Below, in pieces: positions 25,789 through 35,368 of a stretch of DNA of 64,000 bases. Source of the DNA: Prevotella melaninogenica (GTDB lineage: Bacteria > Bacteroidota > Bacteroidia > Bacteroidales > Bacteroidaceae); assembly GCF_018127965.1 (NCBI RefSeq), contig NZ_CP072349.1, positions 1,492,001-1,556,000 on the forward strand. The letters are read 5' to 3'. How positions within the stretch are numbered: position 1 is the stretch's first letter; every line of letters begins with the position of its first letter. The notes under the pieces are model-generated. The model did no database searches. It had not been told where the DNA came from and saw only the letters and a program-made list of their open reading frames with translations. Both the position numbers and the translations under genes were made by a program.

Positions 25789-27759
25789 TTAAAATAGTTT
25801 ATCAACATCCACTGACATTCCAATCATTAAGTTTGTTCCATCAGCCAATGGACAGTTCAAATAATAATATTCTGGTTTATAATTAAAGATGTTATCAAGG
25901 ATTACACTTACCTTCACACCCTTACCGATGCGCTGCACCAAGGAGAGTTTGAAGAGTGCGTATGCGGGGTAATGTATTGTTTTTATACCCTTAGAGATGT
26001 CATAGTAATCAACAAACTCTTCATTTTCGACTGCCGAGAGGAAGCGTCCATCCAGTCCGATGTTCGTACCATAGTTCTTCGACCACTGATGATCCCAATC
26101 GATATGACCTGTCATAGAGTGTTTGCGGGCAGGTATATACTGGTTGTTTACAGAGTTGCTATTCTTATCTTTTGGCAGACGTTCATTAGTATAAGCATAG
26201 CTTAAACGAGCTGTAAGACCATTCGTCCAACGTGCTTGTGCCGTAGCTTCTCCTCCACTAACTATATAGTTATCCAAGTTAAGATAAGGAAGACGTGGGA
26301 TAATGTCTGATGGATTCTTATAGTAAGGCGCACCTGTTGCAATCTTGTTTTCAATCTTGTTGCAATAAGCACTTACTGTAAAGTTATAACGACCCTTAGT
26401 ATAATCAACCGAAGCATTAAAGTTCTGGCTTACTTCAGGCTTCAAAGAAGGGTTGCCTTCGACAATCCATATGCCCGACATATCAAAGTTATAGTACTTC
26501 TCTTTCAATGTAGGAGCACGGAAACCCATACCATAACTGAAACGAACATTCAAGTTATGTACTGGCTGATAACGTGCGCTTACCTTCGGAGTCAGTCGTG
26601 AGATACGTCCGTCTGAGAAGTAATCGTAACGCAAGGCACCGACAACCTCCCACTTCGGACTGATGTTCCAGTCGTATTGTGCAAAGGCATCGAAAGAGTC
26701 TTGCTTACGGATTCGACCCTCCAAGTTGGTATTGAAGAGATAATCATGCATATAGTCTGCACCCACAGAAAGGACATCTTCACCTTCGAAAGTGTGATTA
26801 TAAAGTAAGCGAAGACTGTTCTGAACATTTGAATAGTCACGGATATCCAGTCGAGTGATGCGCTGATAGTCCGACTTATCATACTGGTCAAAAGCATAGG
26901 AGAAGTCAACACTATTAACAAGGTCTGGTGTCCATGTTCCACGAAGACCACCCGAAAAGTCACGATAGCGCTCTGGTACCTCTGATGTACGTACCAACTG
27001 GCGATAGAAATAGCCTGCACGTCCCGTCAAACGAAGCTTTTCATTCAATCTAAAAGTGAGCTGTTCCTTAAAGTTCCAAACGGCATCACCATAGATAGTT
27101 GAGACAACTCGTGTAATTGGATTGGGTCCATTGTGTACATTAAAGTTGTCAGAACTATTCCGATTCACTGTCAGTAAGTTGTTCCACTTGCCTCTTGCGT
27201 ATTGCCATGATAGTCCATAACGTTGCTCGTTGTGGCGACCAAAACGCATATTAAGGTTAAGTGCGCATGGATTTGGCTTTTTCTTGGTGATGATATTGAT
27301 AACTCCACCAGCAGCATTAGAGCCATAAAGGGCAGAAGCAGCACCTTTCACAATCTCGATATGGTCAACATTATCCATACCGATACGAGTAAAGTCGACA
27401 TCGTCCATCGTCTCACCAGCAAGGCGTTCACCGTCAACAAGAATCAACATACTCTGTCCACCAAAGCCAGAGAAGTTCATATGTACCTGCTGATTCATGG
27501 CGTATGAGAACTCAATACCTGGTATTACCTGTTGCAATACATCACGCAGATTGGTGGCATCAGTCTTCATGATATCATCAGCAGTGATGAGTTTCGTCAA
27601 CACAGGGGTATTGGCAAGCAGCTTCGGTGTACGTGTTCCCGTCACTACTACCTGCTCTAATTCTAAGCATTTATAAATGGAATCAGGCAATTCATCTGCC
27701 CACATCGTTGCAGGAAGCAGACAGGTAAGAACTGAAAGTATAATGGTTTTTTGTTTCAT
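25789..27759 (-). CDS. hmuR: HmuR-like TonB-dependent haem receptor
   Basis: The 656-residue protein starts at the ATG at 27759 (a TTG two codons upstream is less likely). It has a signal peptide, a TonB-box-like LEQVVVTGTRT, a plug (about 40-150, with VKGAASALYGSNAAGGVINIITKK) and a barrel. The barrel carries FRAPTLKE and a following NPSL box, as in HmuR/HemR haem receptors. The C-terminus is aromatic (DKLF). The gene directly follows an HmuY-like lipoprotein, as in the Porphyromonas hmuYR locus. Haem specificity is inferred from motifs plus context. Confidence 0.82.
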   Translation of the reverse strand: MKQKTIILSVLTCLLPATMWADELPDSIYKCLELEQVVVTGTRTPKLLANTPVLTKLITADDIMKTDATNLRDVLQQVIPGIEFSYAMNQQVHMNFSGFGGQSMLILVDGERLAGETMDDVDFTRIGMDNVDHIEIVKGAASALYGSNAAGGVINIITKKKPNPCALNLNMRFGRHNEQRYGLSWQYARGKWNNLLTVNRNSSDNFNVHNGPNPITRVVSTIYGDAVWNFKEQLTFRLNEKLRLTGRAGYFYRQLVRTSEVPERYRDFSGGLRGTWTPDLVNSVDFSYAFDQYDKSDYQRITRLDIRDYSNVQNSLRLLYNHTFEGEDVLSVGADYMHDYLFNTNLEGRIRKQDSFDAFAQYDWNISPKWEVVGALRYDYFSDGRISRLTPKVSARYQPVHNLNVRFSYGMGFRAPTLKEKYYNFDMSGIWIVEGNPSLKPEVSQNFNASVDYTKGRYNFTVSAYCNKIENKIATGAPYYKNPSDIIPRLPYLNLDNYIVSGGEATAQARWTNGLTARLSYAYTNERLPKDKNSNSVNNQYIPARKHSMTGHIDWDHQWSKNYGTNIGLDGRFLSAVENEEFVDYYDISKGIKTIHYPAYALFKLSLVQRIGKGVKVSVILDNIFNYKPEYYYLNCPLADGTNLMIGMSVDVDKLF

Positions 27760-27833
27760 AACCAATCAAAAAATATCATAACCTTGTCTCTATTCTTTGA
27801 AAGAACCACTAACGAAAAGGTTTTATGTTTTAT

Positions 27834-28628
27834 TTAATATGGATATTTATAATTGATTCTTAACCAACATTTGGTTCCATCGGTACCAATATAGTTCTCC
27901 AACTGCAGAGCAGCATACTTCCCATTCTTCAGACGAAGGATAAAGACATGACTATTCATGGTAAAAGATGGTGGCATTGGGGGTATTTCGATTTTCAACC
28001 AAGAGGAAAGTACCTTATTGATACGTATTCCTTGACAGCCAATCAGACTCATAAGCATCTGCGACTGGTCCACCCATACTTCGTTCTCTGTCCATTCATC
28101 TTCCTGGAATGTTGCTCCTAAGAAATAGGAACTATTCTTTGGAAGCTCGTTTAAAGAGGTGTATTTCGTTTCAAGTACGGCACCACCGTTCGTCCTAACA
28201 TTGTTACGATGAAAGGCAATGCTCCACGACTGTGGTTCAGGCTGCGCATCAGTAGCAGTAAAGCCACGCTTTTCATTAACCGAGATACCTTTTCCGAAGA
28301 CATCAAACCAGTAAGTGTACATACCCGTTTTCCCATCACCACTACCCGATGACAGACTCGTAGGGATAGCATAATGCATGAAGTTCGTCTGTGCCTTAAG
28401 CAATCCTGCAGTGTCTTTACGCTCGATATACATCTGTAAAGAGTCAAAGTCAACATAATACCAGTCCTTCCAACTGGCGGCATTAACAAGCAGTTGACCC
28501 TCCGTTGTCACACTTGGAGTAGCTGGAGCCTCATCATATATATCGTCAAAAATGCCGTTGCAGGCTGTCACCATCATCATAATGACACAGCCTGCAAGGA
28601 TAGAAATAGGGCGAAATACTCTGTGCAT
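27834..28628 (-). CDS. hmuY: HmuY-family haem-binding lipoprotein
   Basis: The 264-residue protein has a lipoprotein signal (VTAC, Cys23). After an NAASWKDWYYVDF strand comes the family hallmark WSIAFHRNNVRTNGG. The end HVFILRLKNGKYAALQLENY...RINYKYPY also fits HmuY. Family knowledge: HmuY-type haemophores bind haem at the cell surface and pass it to HmuR. The haem-ligand His/Met pair cannot be assigned from the sequence alone. It sits 14 bases after the calycin-like gene and 74 before the hmuR start. Confidence 0.82.
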   Translation of the reverse strand: MHRVFRPISILAGCVIMMMVTACNGIFDDIYDEAPATPSVTTEGQLLVNAASWKDWYYVDFDSLQMYIERKDTAGLLKAQTNFMHYAIPTSLSSGSGDGKTGMYTYWFDVFGKGISVNEKRGFTATDAQPEPQSWSIAFHRNNVRTNGGAVLETKYTSLNELPKNSSYFLGATFQEDEWTENEVWVDQSQMLMSLIGCQGIRINKVLSSWLKIEIPPMPPSFTMNSHVFILRLKNGKYAALQLENYIGTDGTKCWLRINYKYPY

Positions 28629-28642
28629 TAGCGTATAACGTT

Positions 28643-29584
28643 TTACTTAGCCTTTTTACCAGTATATGTTGCTGAGATTGAGAGTGGCATATGTGTAAGC
28701 CTATAGCTATTTGTAATTGTCAAAGTCCCATTCTCATCAAGTTTAACAATAATCTTACTTGGTGACTCGAAAGCATAGTCTTTATTAAGACTCATCAGAC
28801 CTCCTTCAGACTTAAGATGTACCTTAAGACCATCACTGCTATAATCACGAATAAAGCTGTGAGTTGCTTCATCATAAGAAAGATTCTTTACGGTATATGA
28901 ATCTATCGTTAAGTTACCCACCATCATAATTCCTGCATAACTCTCTGTAGGTGTTGTTACATTGATGGTACCATCCTCGTTAGCAGTAATCTTATAAGAT
29001 ACGTTACTTGCATCATAAGGTCCATAGGCTGGTCCTACCAACAAAGAGGTCGTACCAGTATAACTTCCTGCCACCTTAGATGCTGCTGAAGCCTCAGCAT
29101 AATGCCAAGTAATATCAGTACCACCCATGAGTGATGGGATTGTTATCTTAATTTCTCTCATCGAACCACTCATCGTAGCATCATATTCCTTCGCTGCGCC
29201 ACCACCATTTGGGTTCGCAATCTTCATTTTACCAGTACCATTAATGGCGTGATTAGCCATGGTTATCACGAAAGAACCAGTACCCCACTGAGTATCAGAG
29301 AACTCTGCAAGGAACTTACCACCGTCCTGCAACACCTTAATCTTAGCGCCTGTGTCAAAACGAACATTGTCGAGTACTCTGTTCTTTACAGTCAGATAGC
29401 CTGCAAGCTCGTGTATCAACTTTGGCTGTGAAGGGGTTTCACTTGGCAAGAACTCAATCTTTGAAATATCCGATGCGTTATAAGTTACAACGTTACCATC
29501 GGTTTTGGTTACCTTTAATGTTTGTGCCTGTACTGCGAGTGCACTCAAGAAAGATACGATTACTAAAGTAAAGATCTTTTTCAT
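28643..29584 (-). CDS. Secreted calycin-like protein, haem operon
   Basis: The 313-residue protein has a signal peptide (VQAQ), a short segment VTKTDGNVVTYNASDISKIEFL common in secreted Bacteroidota proteins, then two calycin-like beta-barrel regions (about 65-170 and 175-310, the second opening SYTGTTSLLV). Calycin-like barrels in Bacteroidota are structurally lipocalin-like and may bind small hydrophobic ligands. Its ATG overlaps the previous gene's TGA (ATGA). Haem binding is an inference from operon position. Confidence 0.75.
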   Translation of the reverse strand: MKKIFTLVIVSFLSALAVQAQTLKVTKTDGNVVTYNASDISKIEFLPSETPSQPKLIHELAGYLTVKNRVLDNVRFDTGAKIKVLQDGGKFLAEFSDTQWGTGSFVITMANHAINGTGKMKIANPNGGGAAKEYDATMSGSMREIKITIPSLMGGTDITWHYAEASAASKVAGSYTGTTSLLVGPAYGPYDASNVSYKITANEDGTINVTTPTESYAGIMMVGNLTIDSYTVKNLSYDEATHSFIRDYSSDGLKVHLKSEGGLMSLNKDYAFESPSKIIVKLDENGTLTITNSYRLTHMPLSISATYTGKKAK

Positions 29585-30060
29585 TTACGTATAAATTTAA
29601 ATGTCTTAGATAATGATTTAACTACAAAAACGCCTGTTTGTCCGTCGAGAGGAATCTCAACAGAACCGCTTTGGCTTACGGTGGCACGACCAACCAACTG
29701 TCCGTTGATGGTGTAGACAGCTACCTGGCTGCCTGCTTTTAGTCCTTCTCCCTTTAAAGAGTTACCAAAAGAGAAGACTGCACTGTTGCCTTCCGCATCA
29801 AGAGTACCGATACCTGTTGGCTGATTCGAAAAGGCGAAAGCACGGAAATCTGTCAGAGGATACTCTATTCTTTGACTTCCAGCTGTCAAAACCATAGCAG
29901 TGGAAGTGAAAGTAACAGTAGGTTTCTCAGACAGAGCAAAGTAAGTGTCTTTGCCATCTTTGTCACTTACTTTCACATAGTCAGCAGCAGAGGCAGAGAG
30001 TGTGCTCATGGAAGCTAACAGTGTAACAGCAAGTGTAAAAAATAATTTTTTAATTCTCAT
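29581..30060 (-). CDS. Small secreted protein with T9SS-type tail, haem operon
   Basis: The 159-residue protein has a signal peptide (SASAA). The segment YVKVSDKDGKDTYFALSEKPTVTF recalls the N-terminal part of the next protein. The C-terminal domain SQVAVYTINGQLVGRATVS...GVFVVKSLSKTFKF is a type A sorting tail. There is no visible active site. It is first in the operon and coupled to the calycin-like gene. Confidence 0.75.
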   Translation of the reverse strand: MRIKKLFFTLAVTLLASMSTLSASAADYVKVSDKDGKDTYFALSEKPTVTFTSTAMVLTAGSQRIEYPLTDFRAFAFSNQPTGIGTLDAEGNSAVFSFGNSLKGEGLKAGSQVAVYTINGQLVGRATVSQSGSVEIPLDGQTGVFVVKSLSKTFKFIRK

Positions 30061-30097
30061 GTTACTGATTCAGTTTATATTAAATTGTTATTGAGTG

Positions 30098-30105
30098 CAA
30101 AGGTA
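30098..30105 (-). promoter_or_regulatory. -7 box of the haem-uptake operon
   Basis: The minus strand reads TACCTTTG, matching TAnnTTTG, 38 bases before the first gene. A weak -33 (ATTG) lies 20 bases further upstream. Confidence 0.6.
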
Positions 30106-30411
30106 TAAGAAACACCATTACAATACAATACCTATTAATAATGATTTTAAACCAAAAGACAGCAAAAAACACTAACTAACACCTATAAAAAGAATTCAAA
30201 ACAAAAATGTATAAATCGTCAATTTCCTACCTTATCAATTAACACAAGCAGGCGATTCAGACTTATTTTATCGTCTTTACACCGAATTAACACCATAGAT
30301 AAAGTTCTAAAAGTAAACTTTAACGAATAACAAATCTCTCTATTACGACCTCACAATACATTTTACTCACTACCTATTTATAACGAATAAAACTTTTGAT
30401 AACCGTATTAG

Positions 30412-30955
30412 ATTCTTCCGTTGAATGCTGTAGATTGCAAATAGCATAATGACTTATTCCCTTGCATGGTATGACTATACCAAAGCAAATAGTCTTACAA
30501 AGGGGGGATAAACTAAAAGATAAAATGCAAATAGAAACCCTATCTATCCGTATTCTACAAACAATCCATTCTCATATCACTGATATTTGTAAACTATTTT
30601 CATACAACTCAAATCCAATACATGCTCTTTTGGCTTCTAAAAGACGCCTAATTGACTTGCAAAAGACGCCCTTTAAGACCCTTACTAACGCCCTTTTGAA
30701 GTCCAATTAAGCACCTTTTCTTATTCTTCTTTATAACTAATTGATTCCCTGTCAGTTGCAAACTTGCTTTTTATACGCCTATTTCCCCTTATTTATAGAG
30801 GTTTTATCTGAAATTATGTAACGATTTTTCAAAGCCTTTATCTAAGCTTTTTGATGTTTTTAAATAAAAAAAATCCTGTGTAGGAGGAGGATAATAGGAT
30901 AGACTATTGAGGCTAATAGCAATAGTTTTGTTTAATAAGTGACTTCGGATCTACC
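30412..30955. repeat. MITE-like family, copy C
   Basis: It keeps the left end (ATTCTTCCGTTGAATG) and the whole internal sequence of copy A in diverged form, including the core at 30607-30719. The right terminal repeat is lost near 30955. Confidence 0.75.
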
Positions 30956-31025
30956 ATTATTATCTATCATAGTAAGACTAATGTCAAACGTAAACTCCAC
31001 CTCATATATGTATAACAACAATAAA

Positions 31026-31053
31026 GGCTGAGATCCACAATAGGATATCAGCC
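31026..31053 (-). terminator. Terminator of the MoxR/DUF58 operon
   Basis: GGCTGAGATCC (31026-31036) pairs with GGATATCAGCC (31043-31053), one mismatch, loop of 6, then a T-rich minus-strand tail. Confidence 0.7.
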
Positions 31054-31116
31054 CATTAGTTTTAGGTATTGGAAGAGCGAACCTTACGTTCTTCGTTAGA
31101 AAATGAGTAAGACTTA

Positions 31117-32430
31117 CTATGTTAAGATTTGTCTTTGCTTCATTTCCAAGTATTTATTGATAACATCAATGCTAAGTTTATCTGGCGTTGTCAATACGCT
31201 ATAGATACCATGCTGGCGCAATGTTGATACTATCAAACGCTTTTCGCAGGCAAACTTCTCAGCAATAACATGCTGGTAATATTCCTCTGTTGAGTGCTTT
31301 GGAGAACGAATATAATCATTCATTTCAGCATCTTCAAAGAAAACAACGAGTACACGATGCCACTGACTAAGCAATTTCAAGTAAGCCAACTGTCTATTAA
31401 GAGCAGTCATACCAGAGAAGTTTGTATAAATAACGAACAGACTTCGCTTGCTAACTTGTTTATGTACATTGGCACACAAACCACTAAAATCACTTTCGCC
31501 AAACTTCGTTTCCTGTGCGTATAGTGACTCTAAGAGAAGTTGCATCTGACCAGTTTGCTTCGAAGGAGCAACAAACGTGTCCATTTTATCTGCAAAGGTT
31601 ATCAAGCCAGCCTTATCATCACGGCGCATGGCAACATATGACAATACCAAAGAAGCATTGATACTATAGTCGAGAAGCGTCATTCCACGGAACGATTGCT
31701 GCATAACACGTCCCTTATCAATAACCGAGAATATCTGCTGAGAACGCTCATCACGATAGACATTCACCATCAACTGATTGCGACGTGCACTTGCCTTCCA
31801 GTTTATACTTCGGTATTCATCACCTTTCACATAGTCTTTTATCTGCTCAAACTCAGTGTTGTTACCTGCCCGACGAATACGCTTTATACCCATCTCAGTG
31901 AGATTATTGCTTATCGCAAGAAGCTCATAGCGATTCAGCATCATATAAGAAGGATAGACCTTGACGTCTTCTGCGTTGCCCAATGTATAACGACGCTCGA
32001 CAAGTCCTAAGACTGTACGTGTGAAGCAACGAATCTTACCAAAGGAGTAGACGCCACGCTTCATCGGTCTGAGCGTATAACGAATTGTATTCGTACCCAT
32101 CGCTGTTAGATGACTCTTATAGCTAATATCTCTCCGTTGGAACACCTCTGGCGCCTCATCTATAACCGTCAACCATACAGGGAAGGAATACTTACTTTCT
32201 AAACTTATCTTGACAACATTCTTATCACCATTAGAGAAACGTTCTGAACAGGTTCGTTTCGCTGTTATCCCACGACGATGATAGAGCATAACAGCATCGA
32301 CCACAACCATAGCAGCAAAGATAAAGAGAAGTATCTTTGCACCCATGAAAAGCTGTGGGAACACATAACCAAAGCCTGCGAGCAGGGTAAGGCTTGCTAA
32401 TATAAAATAAAACCTTTTAGTAAGGAACAT
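31117..32430 (-). CDS. DUF58 domain protein
   Basis: The 437-residue protein has two N-terminal TM helices (about 7-50), a beta-rich region, and then the DUF58 core: GDEYRSINWKASARRNQLMVNVYRDER, followed by a vWA-like segment QQIFSVIDKGR. Family knowledge: DUF58 proteins accompany MoxR AAA+ ATPases and are thought to be their partners or substrates in the membrane. It is the last gene of the operon, 39 bases after moxR. Confidence 0.9.
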   Translation of the reverse strand: MFLTKRFYFILASLTLLAGFGYVFPQLFMGAKILLFIFAAMVVVDAVMLYHRRGITAKRTCSERFSNGDKNVVKISLESKYSFPVWLTVIDEAPEVFQRRDISYKSHLTAMGTNTIRYTLRPMKRGVYSFGKIRCFTRTVLGLVERRYTLGNAEDVKVYPSYMMLNRYELLAISNNLTEMGIKRIRRAGNNTEFEQIKDYVKGDEYRSINWKASARRNQLMVNVYRDERSQQIFSVIDKGRVMQQSFRGMTLLDYSINASLVLSYVAMRRDDKAGLITFADKMDTFVAPSKQTGQMQLLLESLYAQETKFGESDFSGLCANVHKQVSKRSLFVIYTNFSGMTALNRQLAYLKLLSQWHRVLVVFFEDAEMNDYIRSPKHSTEEYYQHVIAEKFACEKRLIVSTLRQHGIYSVLTTPDKLSIDVINKYLEMKQRQILT

Positions 32431-32469
32431 TTCTTCTTTATTTATTTGAGTGCTACTCGGCTAACCTCA

Positions 32470-33492
32470 TTACTTAGGTACTTCGACCTTGTCAATCAAC
32501 TTCTGTGCAACCTTCAATGGGGTATATCCCTCCATTTCAGCCTCAGCAGTGAGGATGAGACGATGTTGAAGAATACTTGGCGTAACAAACTTGATGTCTT
32601 CGGGTGTTACAAAGTCGCGACCACCCAACAAAGCTGAAGCCTTAGCAGCATTGAGCATAGCCACAGAAGCACGTGGACTGGCACCGAGATAGACAGCCTT
32701 TGAGGTACGAGTCTGCTGTACGATGTTTGCAATATAGCGTAAAAGGCTCTCCTCAATGAATACTGTATCGAGTTTCTTGCGCATCTGTAGCAGTTCGTCA
32801 ATAGTAAGTATTGGCTTAACATCTTCCAACTTGATAAGATTTCGCTTCTCCTGATGACGCTTAAGGATGTTCATTTCCTCATCAACAGAAGGATAACCCA
32901 TGCTTATCTTAAAGAGGAAACGGTCGAGTTGGGCCTCTGGTAGACGATAAGTACCTTCCTGCTCTACTGGATTCTGCGTTGCAATGATCGTATAAACATC
33001 ACTCATAGGATGAGTTGTACCATCAATCGTCACCTGACGTTCCTCCATTACCTCGAAAAGAGCTGCCTGTGTCTTTGCAGGAGCACGGTTGATTTCATCT
33101 ACAAGAACGAGATCAGAGAACACAGGACCTTCATGGAAGTCGAACTCAGAGGTCTTCATATTGAAGACTGTCGTACCGAGTACATCACTTGGCATGAGGT
33201 CTGGAGTGAACTGAATACGACTAAAACGCGCATCTATCAGGCGAGACATCAGTCGTGCCAACAAGGTCTTAGCAACACCAGGCACACCTTCTATCAGCAC
33301 ATGACCATCTGCAAGAATCGCTGTTGACAACAAGGCAACTGCCTCCTGCTGTCCAACAACAACCTTACTTATCTCCCCTCGCAACTGCATCACCTTTTCA
33401 CTGAATGCAGCAAGGTCGGTTCTTTCTTCTTTATACTCTTCCATCTTATTTATTGTTTGCTCTTCAATTACATTTTTCTTTTGCTCATCCAT
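32470..33492 (-). CDS. MoxR-family AAA+ ATPase
   Basis: The 340-residue protein has Walker A GVPGVAKT (69-76), Walker B LVDEINRAPAKTQAALFEVMEE, sensor 1 ATQNPVEQEGTYRLPEAQLDRF and the lid region ASPRASVAMLNAAKA. Family knowledge: MoxR ATPases are chaperone-like remodelling enzymes that act with vWA/DUF58 proteins on membrane or secreted targets. It lies 5 bases from the DUF4350 gene. Confidence 0.95.
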   Translation of the reverse strand: MDEQKKNVIEEQTINKMEEYKEERTDLAAFSEKVMQLRGEISKVVVGQQEAVALLSTAILADGHVLIEGVPGVAKTLLARLMSRLIDARFSRIQFTPDLMPSDVLGTTVFNMKTSEFDFHEGPVFSDLVLVDEINRAPAKTQAALFEVMEERQVTIDGTTHPMSDVYTIIATQNPVEQEGTYRLPEAQLDRFLFKISMGYPSVDEEMNILKRHQEKRNLIKLEDVKPILTIDELLQMRKKLDTVFIEESLLRYIANIVQQTRTSKAVYLGASPRASVAMLNAAKASALLGGRDFVTPEDIKFVTPSILQHRLILTAEAEMEGYTPLKVAQKLIDKVEVPK

Positions 33493-33497
33493 TGCGT

Positions 33498-34748
33498 TTA
33501 TAGCTTATTGATTATCATATCCATACCGTCTATTACCTTTCGCAGGGCAGCATCTTTTAGTTCATCATCACCCTGCAAATAACAATCGACACGATCAAGT
33601 ATCATTCGCACTTCAGCCTCTGGCATTCCTGTTCGAATGGCTATCTGTGCTATGTTCTCCTTCCTTGACTCGATATCTTCGACATCTATCATCGTCATAC
33701 GACGTAAGGTCTCGGCAAAGTAACCATACTTCTTCTGCAGCAAGTCACGATTGATATGCTTCTGATGATAAAGGGTTCCAATCAACTTCACGAACTCTAA
33801 TGAACGATTTGCTGGTTCCTCTACCACTGGGATAACGCGTTGTCGTCTACGTGCATAGAACATACAGAAGAGTAATAACCCTCCTAAGGTGAGATAGATA
33901 GCCCATCGGAGAGGCTCGTTTTGTAGCCAAAAGCGCAGTGGAGTATCCGTTTCATATTCTGTTTCAGGTCCGTATGCCTCAGTACGAACAATTGGCAAGC
34001 CTCGGAATTGGGACATCATACGGAAGATGAGACCATTAGTCTGTGTATCAAGGATACCATAATTGGTCATTAACAATGGATCACAAGATACAAAGAGTTC
34101 ACCCCTTCCTCGCTTCACTCTAACCATATGTGCCAACCAATAGCCATCTGTAGAATCAGATTCCTCCGCTGAAAGCCAACAGCTAACCAAAGTATCGCAC
34201 ACAGCCTTCCCTTCTACTGTAACATTATTACCAGCCATCGCGGCATAGACAGCGTATTCTTTTTCCTGATAAGGCAACTGATGAGACCAGACTAAGGTGT
34301 CATAAGGAATTGACTGATTCGCAATTGATGACTTAACCTCCATAGGAGAGAACCCATATTGCCCATTAATAGCTACCTGCAAATCAGGGTATAGAGAATC
34401 AGGTTCGATAGAAGACGTAGCAATAAACACCTTATTACCAGCTTTCAACAGTCTATCCAACGCACGAATGTCTGTTGCAGAAGGACGAAAACTAACTGTT
34501 TGAATTAAGAAGGCGTGCGGTTTCTTACCATATCCGTCACGTTCCAACTGTGCTATTGTTTTCTTTGTCACCTCATACTTAGCAGGAACAGACTTCTCCA
34601 TCAGCGAGTCGAACACCGCACAACCAAATGGTTGCTTATCGTAATGATTAAAGGTAGGCTCCCAAACAAACTTTGAAGGTGCATTCCACTCTAATAGAAA
34701 GACAAAGACAAGGAAGCCAGCTACGAAGAACCAAAAGCGCTTGTTCAT
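33498..34748 (-). CDS. DUF4350 domain membrane protein
   Basis: The 416-residue protein has an N-terminal TM (4-22), then a GATase-like DUF4350 region containing PFGCAVFDSLMEK and a short stretch AIDRLLKAGNKVFIAT-like (ALDRLLKAGNKVFIATSS). A second TM lies near 282-298 and a cytoplasmic helical tail follows. Family knowledge: it is a constant companion of DUF4129 and MoxR in Bacteroidota. Its ATG overlaps the DUF4129 stop (ATGA), so translation is coupled. Confidence 0.85.
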   Translation of the reverse strand: MNKRFWFFVAGFLVFVFLLEWNAPSKFVWEPTFNHYDKQPFGCAVFDSLMEKSVPAKYEVTKKTIAQLERDGYGKKPHAFLIQTVSFRPSATDIRALDRLLKAGNKVFIATSSIEPDSLYPDLQVAINGQYGFSPMEVKSSIANQSIPYDTLVWSHQLPYQEKEYAVYAAMAGNNVTVEGKAVCDTLVSCWLSAEESDSTDGYWLAHMVRVKRGRGELFVSCDPLLMTNYGILDTQTNGLIFRMMSQFRGLPIVRTEAYGPETEYETDTPLRFWLQNEPLRWAIYLTLGGLLLFCMFYARRRQRVIPVVEEPANRSLEFVKLIGTLYHQKHINRDLLQKKYGYFAETLRRMTMIDVEDIESRKENIAQIAIRTGMPEAEVRMILDRVDCYLQGDDELKDAALRKVIDGMDMIINKL

Positions 34749-35356
34749 TCCTCACCTCCTTTCTTTATCTTGCTTTCTAAGTCTAACAGTAGTTCTACAA
34801 GTTCTTCAGACGCTTGATAATTACCATATCTTACACGCATAAAAGCTGTAGTCATTCTTTCAAATTCTACCGATAGATACTCACGAGTGTATTGTGTTGG
34901 CGTCTTATAGAGCTGCCAACTAATCTTATTACCATCTGATAACCAACGAAGTGTACGCAGATAAACAATTCTTACAGCCTTATAATAATTCTTCTGTGCC
35001 ATTGCTTTGGCATAAACAGCCTCAAAGTCGACTCCATAGATATTGTCTTCTTCATCGTTTTCATTCGTCACCTTACCTGCTCTACCAAAGAGTTTGAATT
35101 GATAACGGTATAAGATGAAGGCGATTAGGGCAATAAAAGCAAGTGCAATAACAATGTATATCACGATACGGAAGTCCCCCTTGCCCTGAATACTAAATAA
35201 ATCAGAGAGGAACTCACCTATCTTTGACATCAGCCAATCCCACCAATCAAGTTCAGGTGCCTGTAACTCTCGCGCATAGTTGTACGCTTCATCAGCACGA
35301 TACTGATGAAGTAACGCTGAATCACACGACAAAGTATCACTTAATGGCTGTAACAT
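34745..35356 (-). CDS. DUF4129 domain membrane protein
   Basis: The 203-residue protein has a short extracytoplasmic N-terminus, one TM (about 64-84) and a C-terminal DUF4129 helical domain. The domain shows YYKAVRIVYLRTLRWLSD and a later YTREYLSVEFERMTTAFMRVRYGN. The N-terminus carries the WWDWLMSKIGEFL motif frequent in this family. It belongs to the MoxR operon. Confidence 0.85.
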   Translation of the reverse strand: MLQPLSDTLSCDSALLHQYRADEAYNYARELQAPELDWWDWLMSKIGEFLSDLFSIQGKGDFRIVIYIVIALAFIALIAFILYRYQFKLFGRAGKVTNENDEEDNIYGVDFEAVYAKAMAQKNYYKAVRIVYLRTLRWLSDGNKISWQLYKTPTQYTREYLSVEFERMTTAFMRVRYGNYQASEELVELLLDLESKIKKGGEE

Positions 35357-35368
35357 AGAACCGTTTTA

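Larger units (their letters stand above)
30061..31116. other. 1.05-kb intergenic region between two minus-strand operons
   Basis: It contains the haem-operon promoter, about 300 AT-rich bases without features, repeat copy C and the DUF58-operon terminator. No gene is recognised. Confidence 0.75.
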
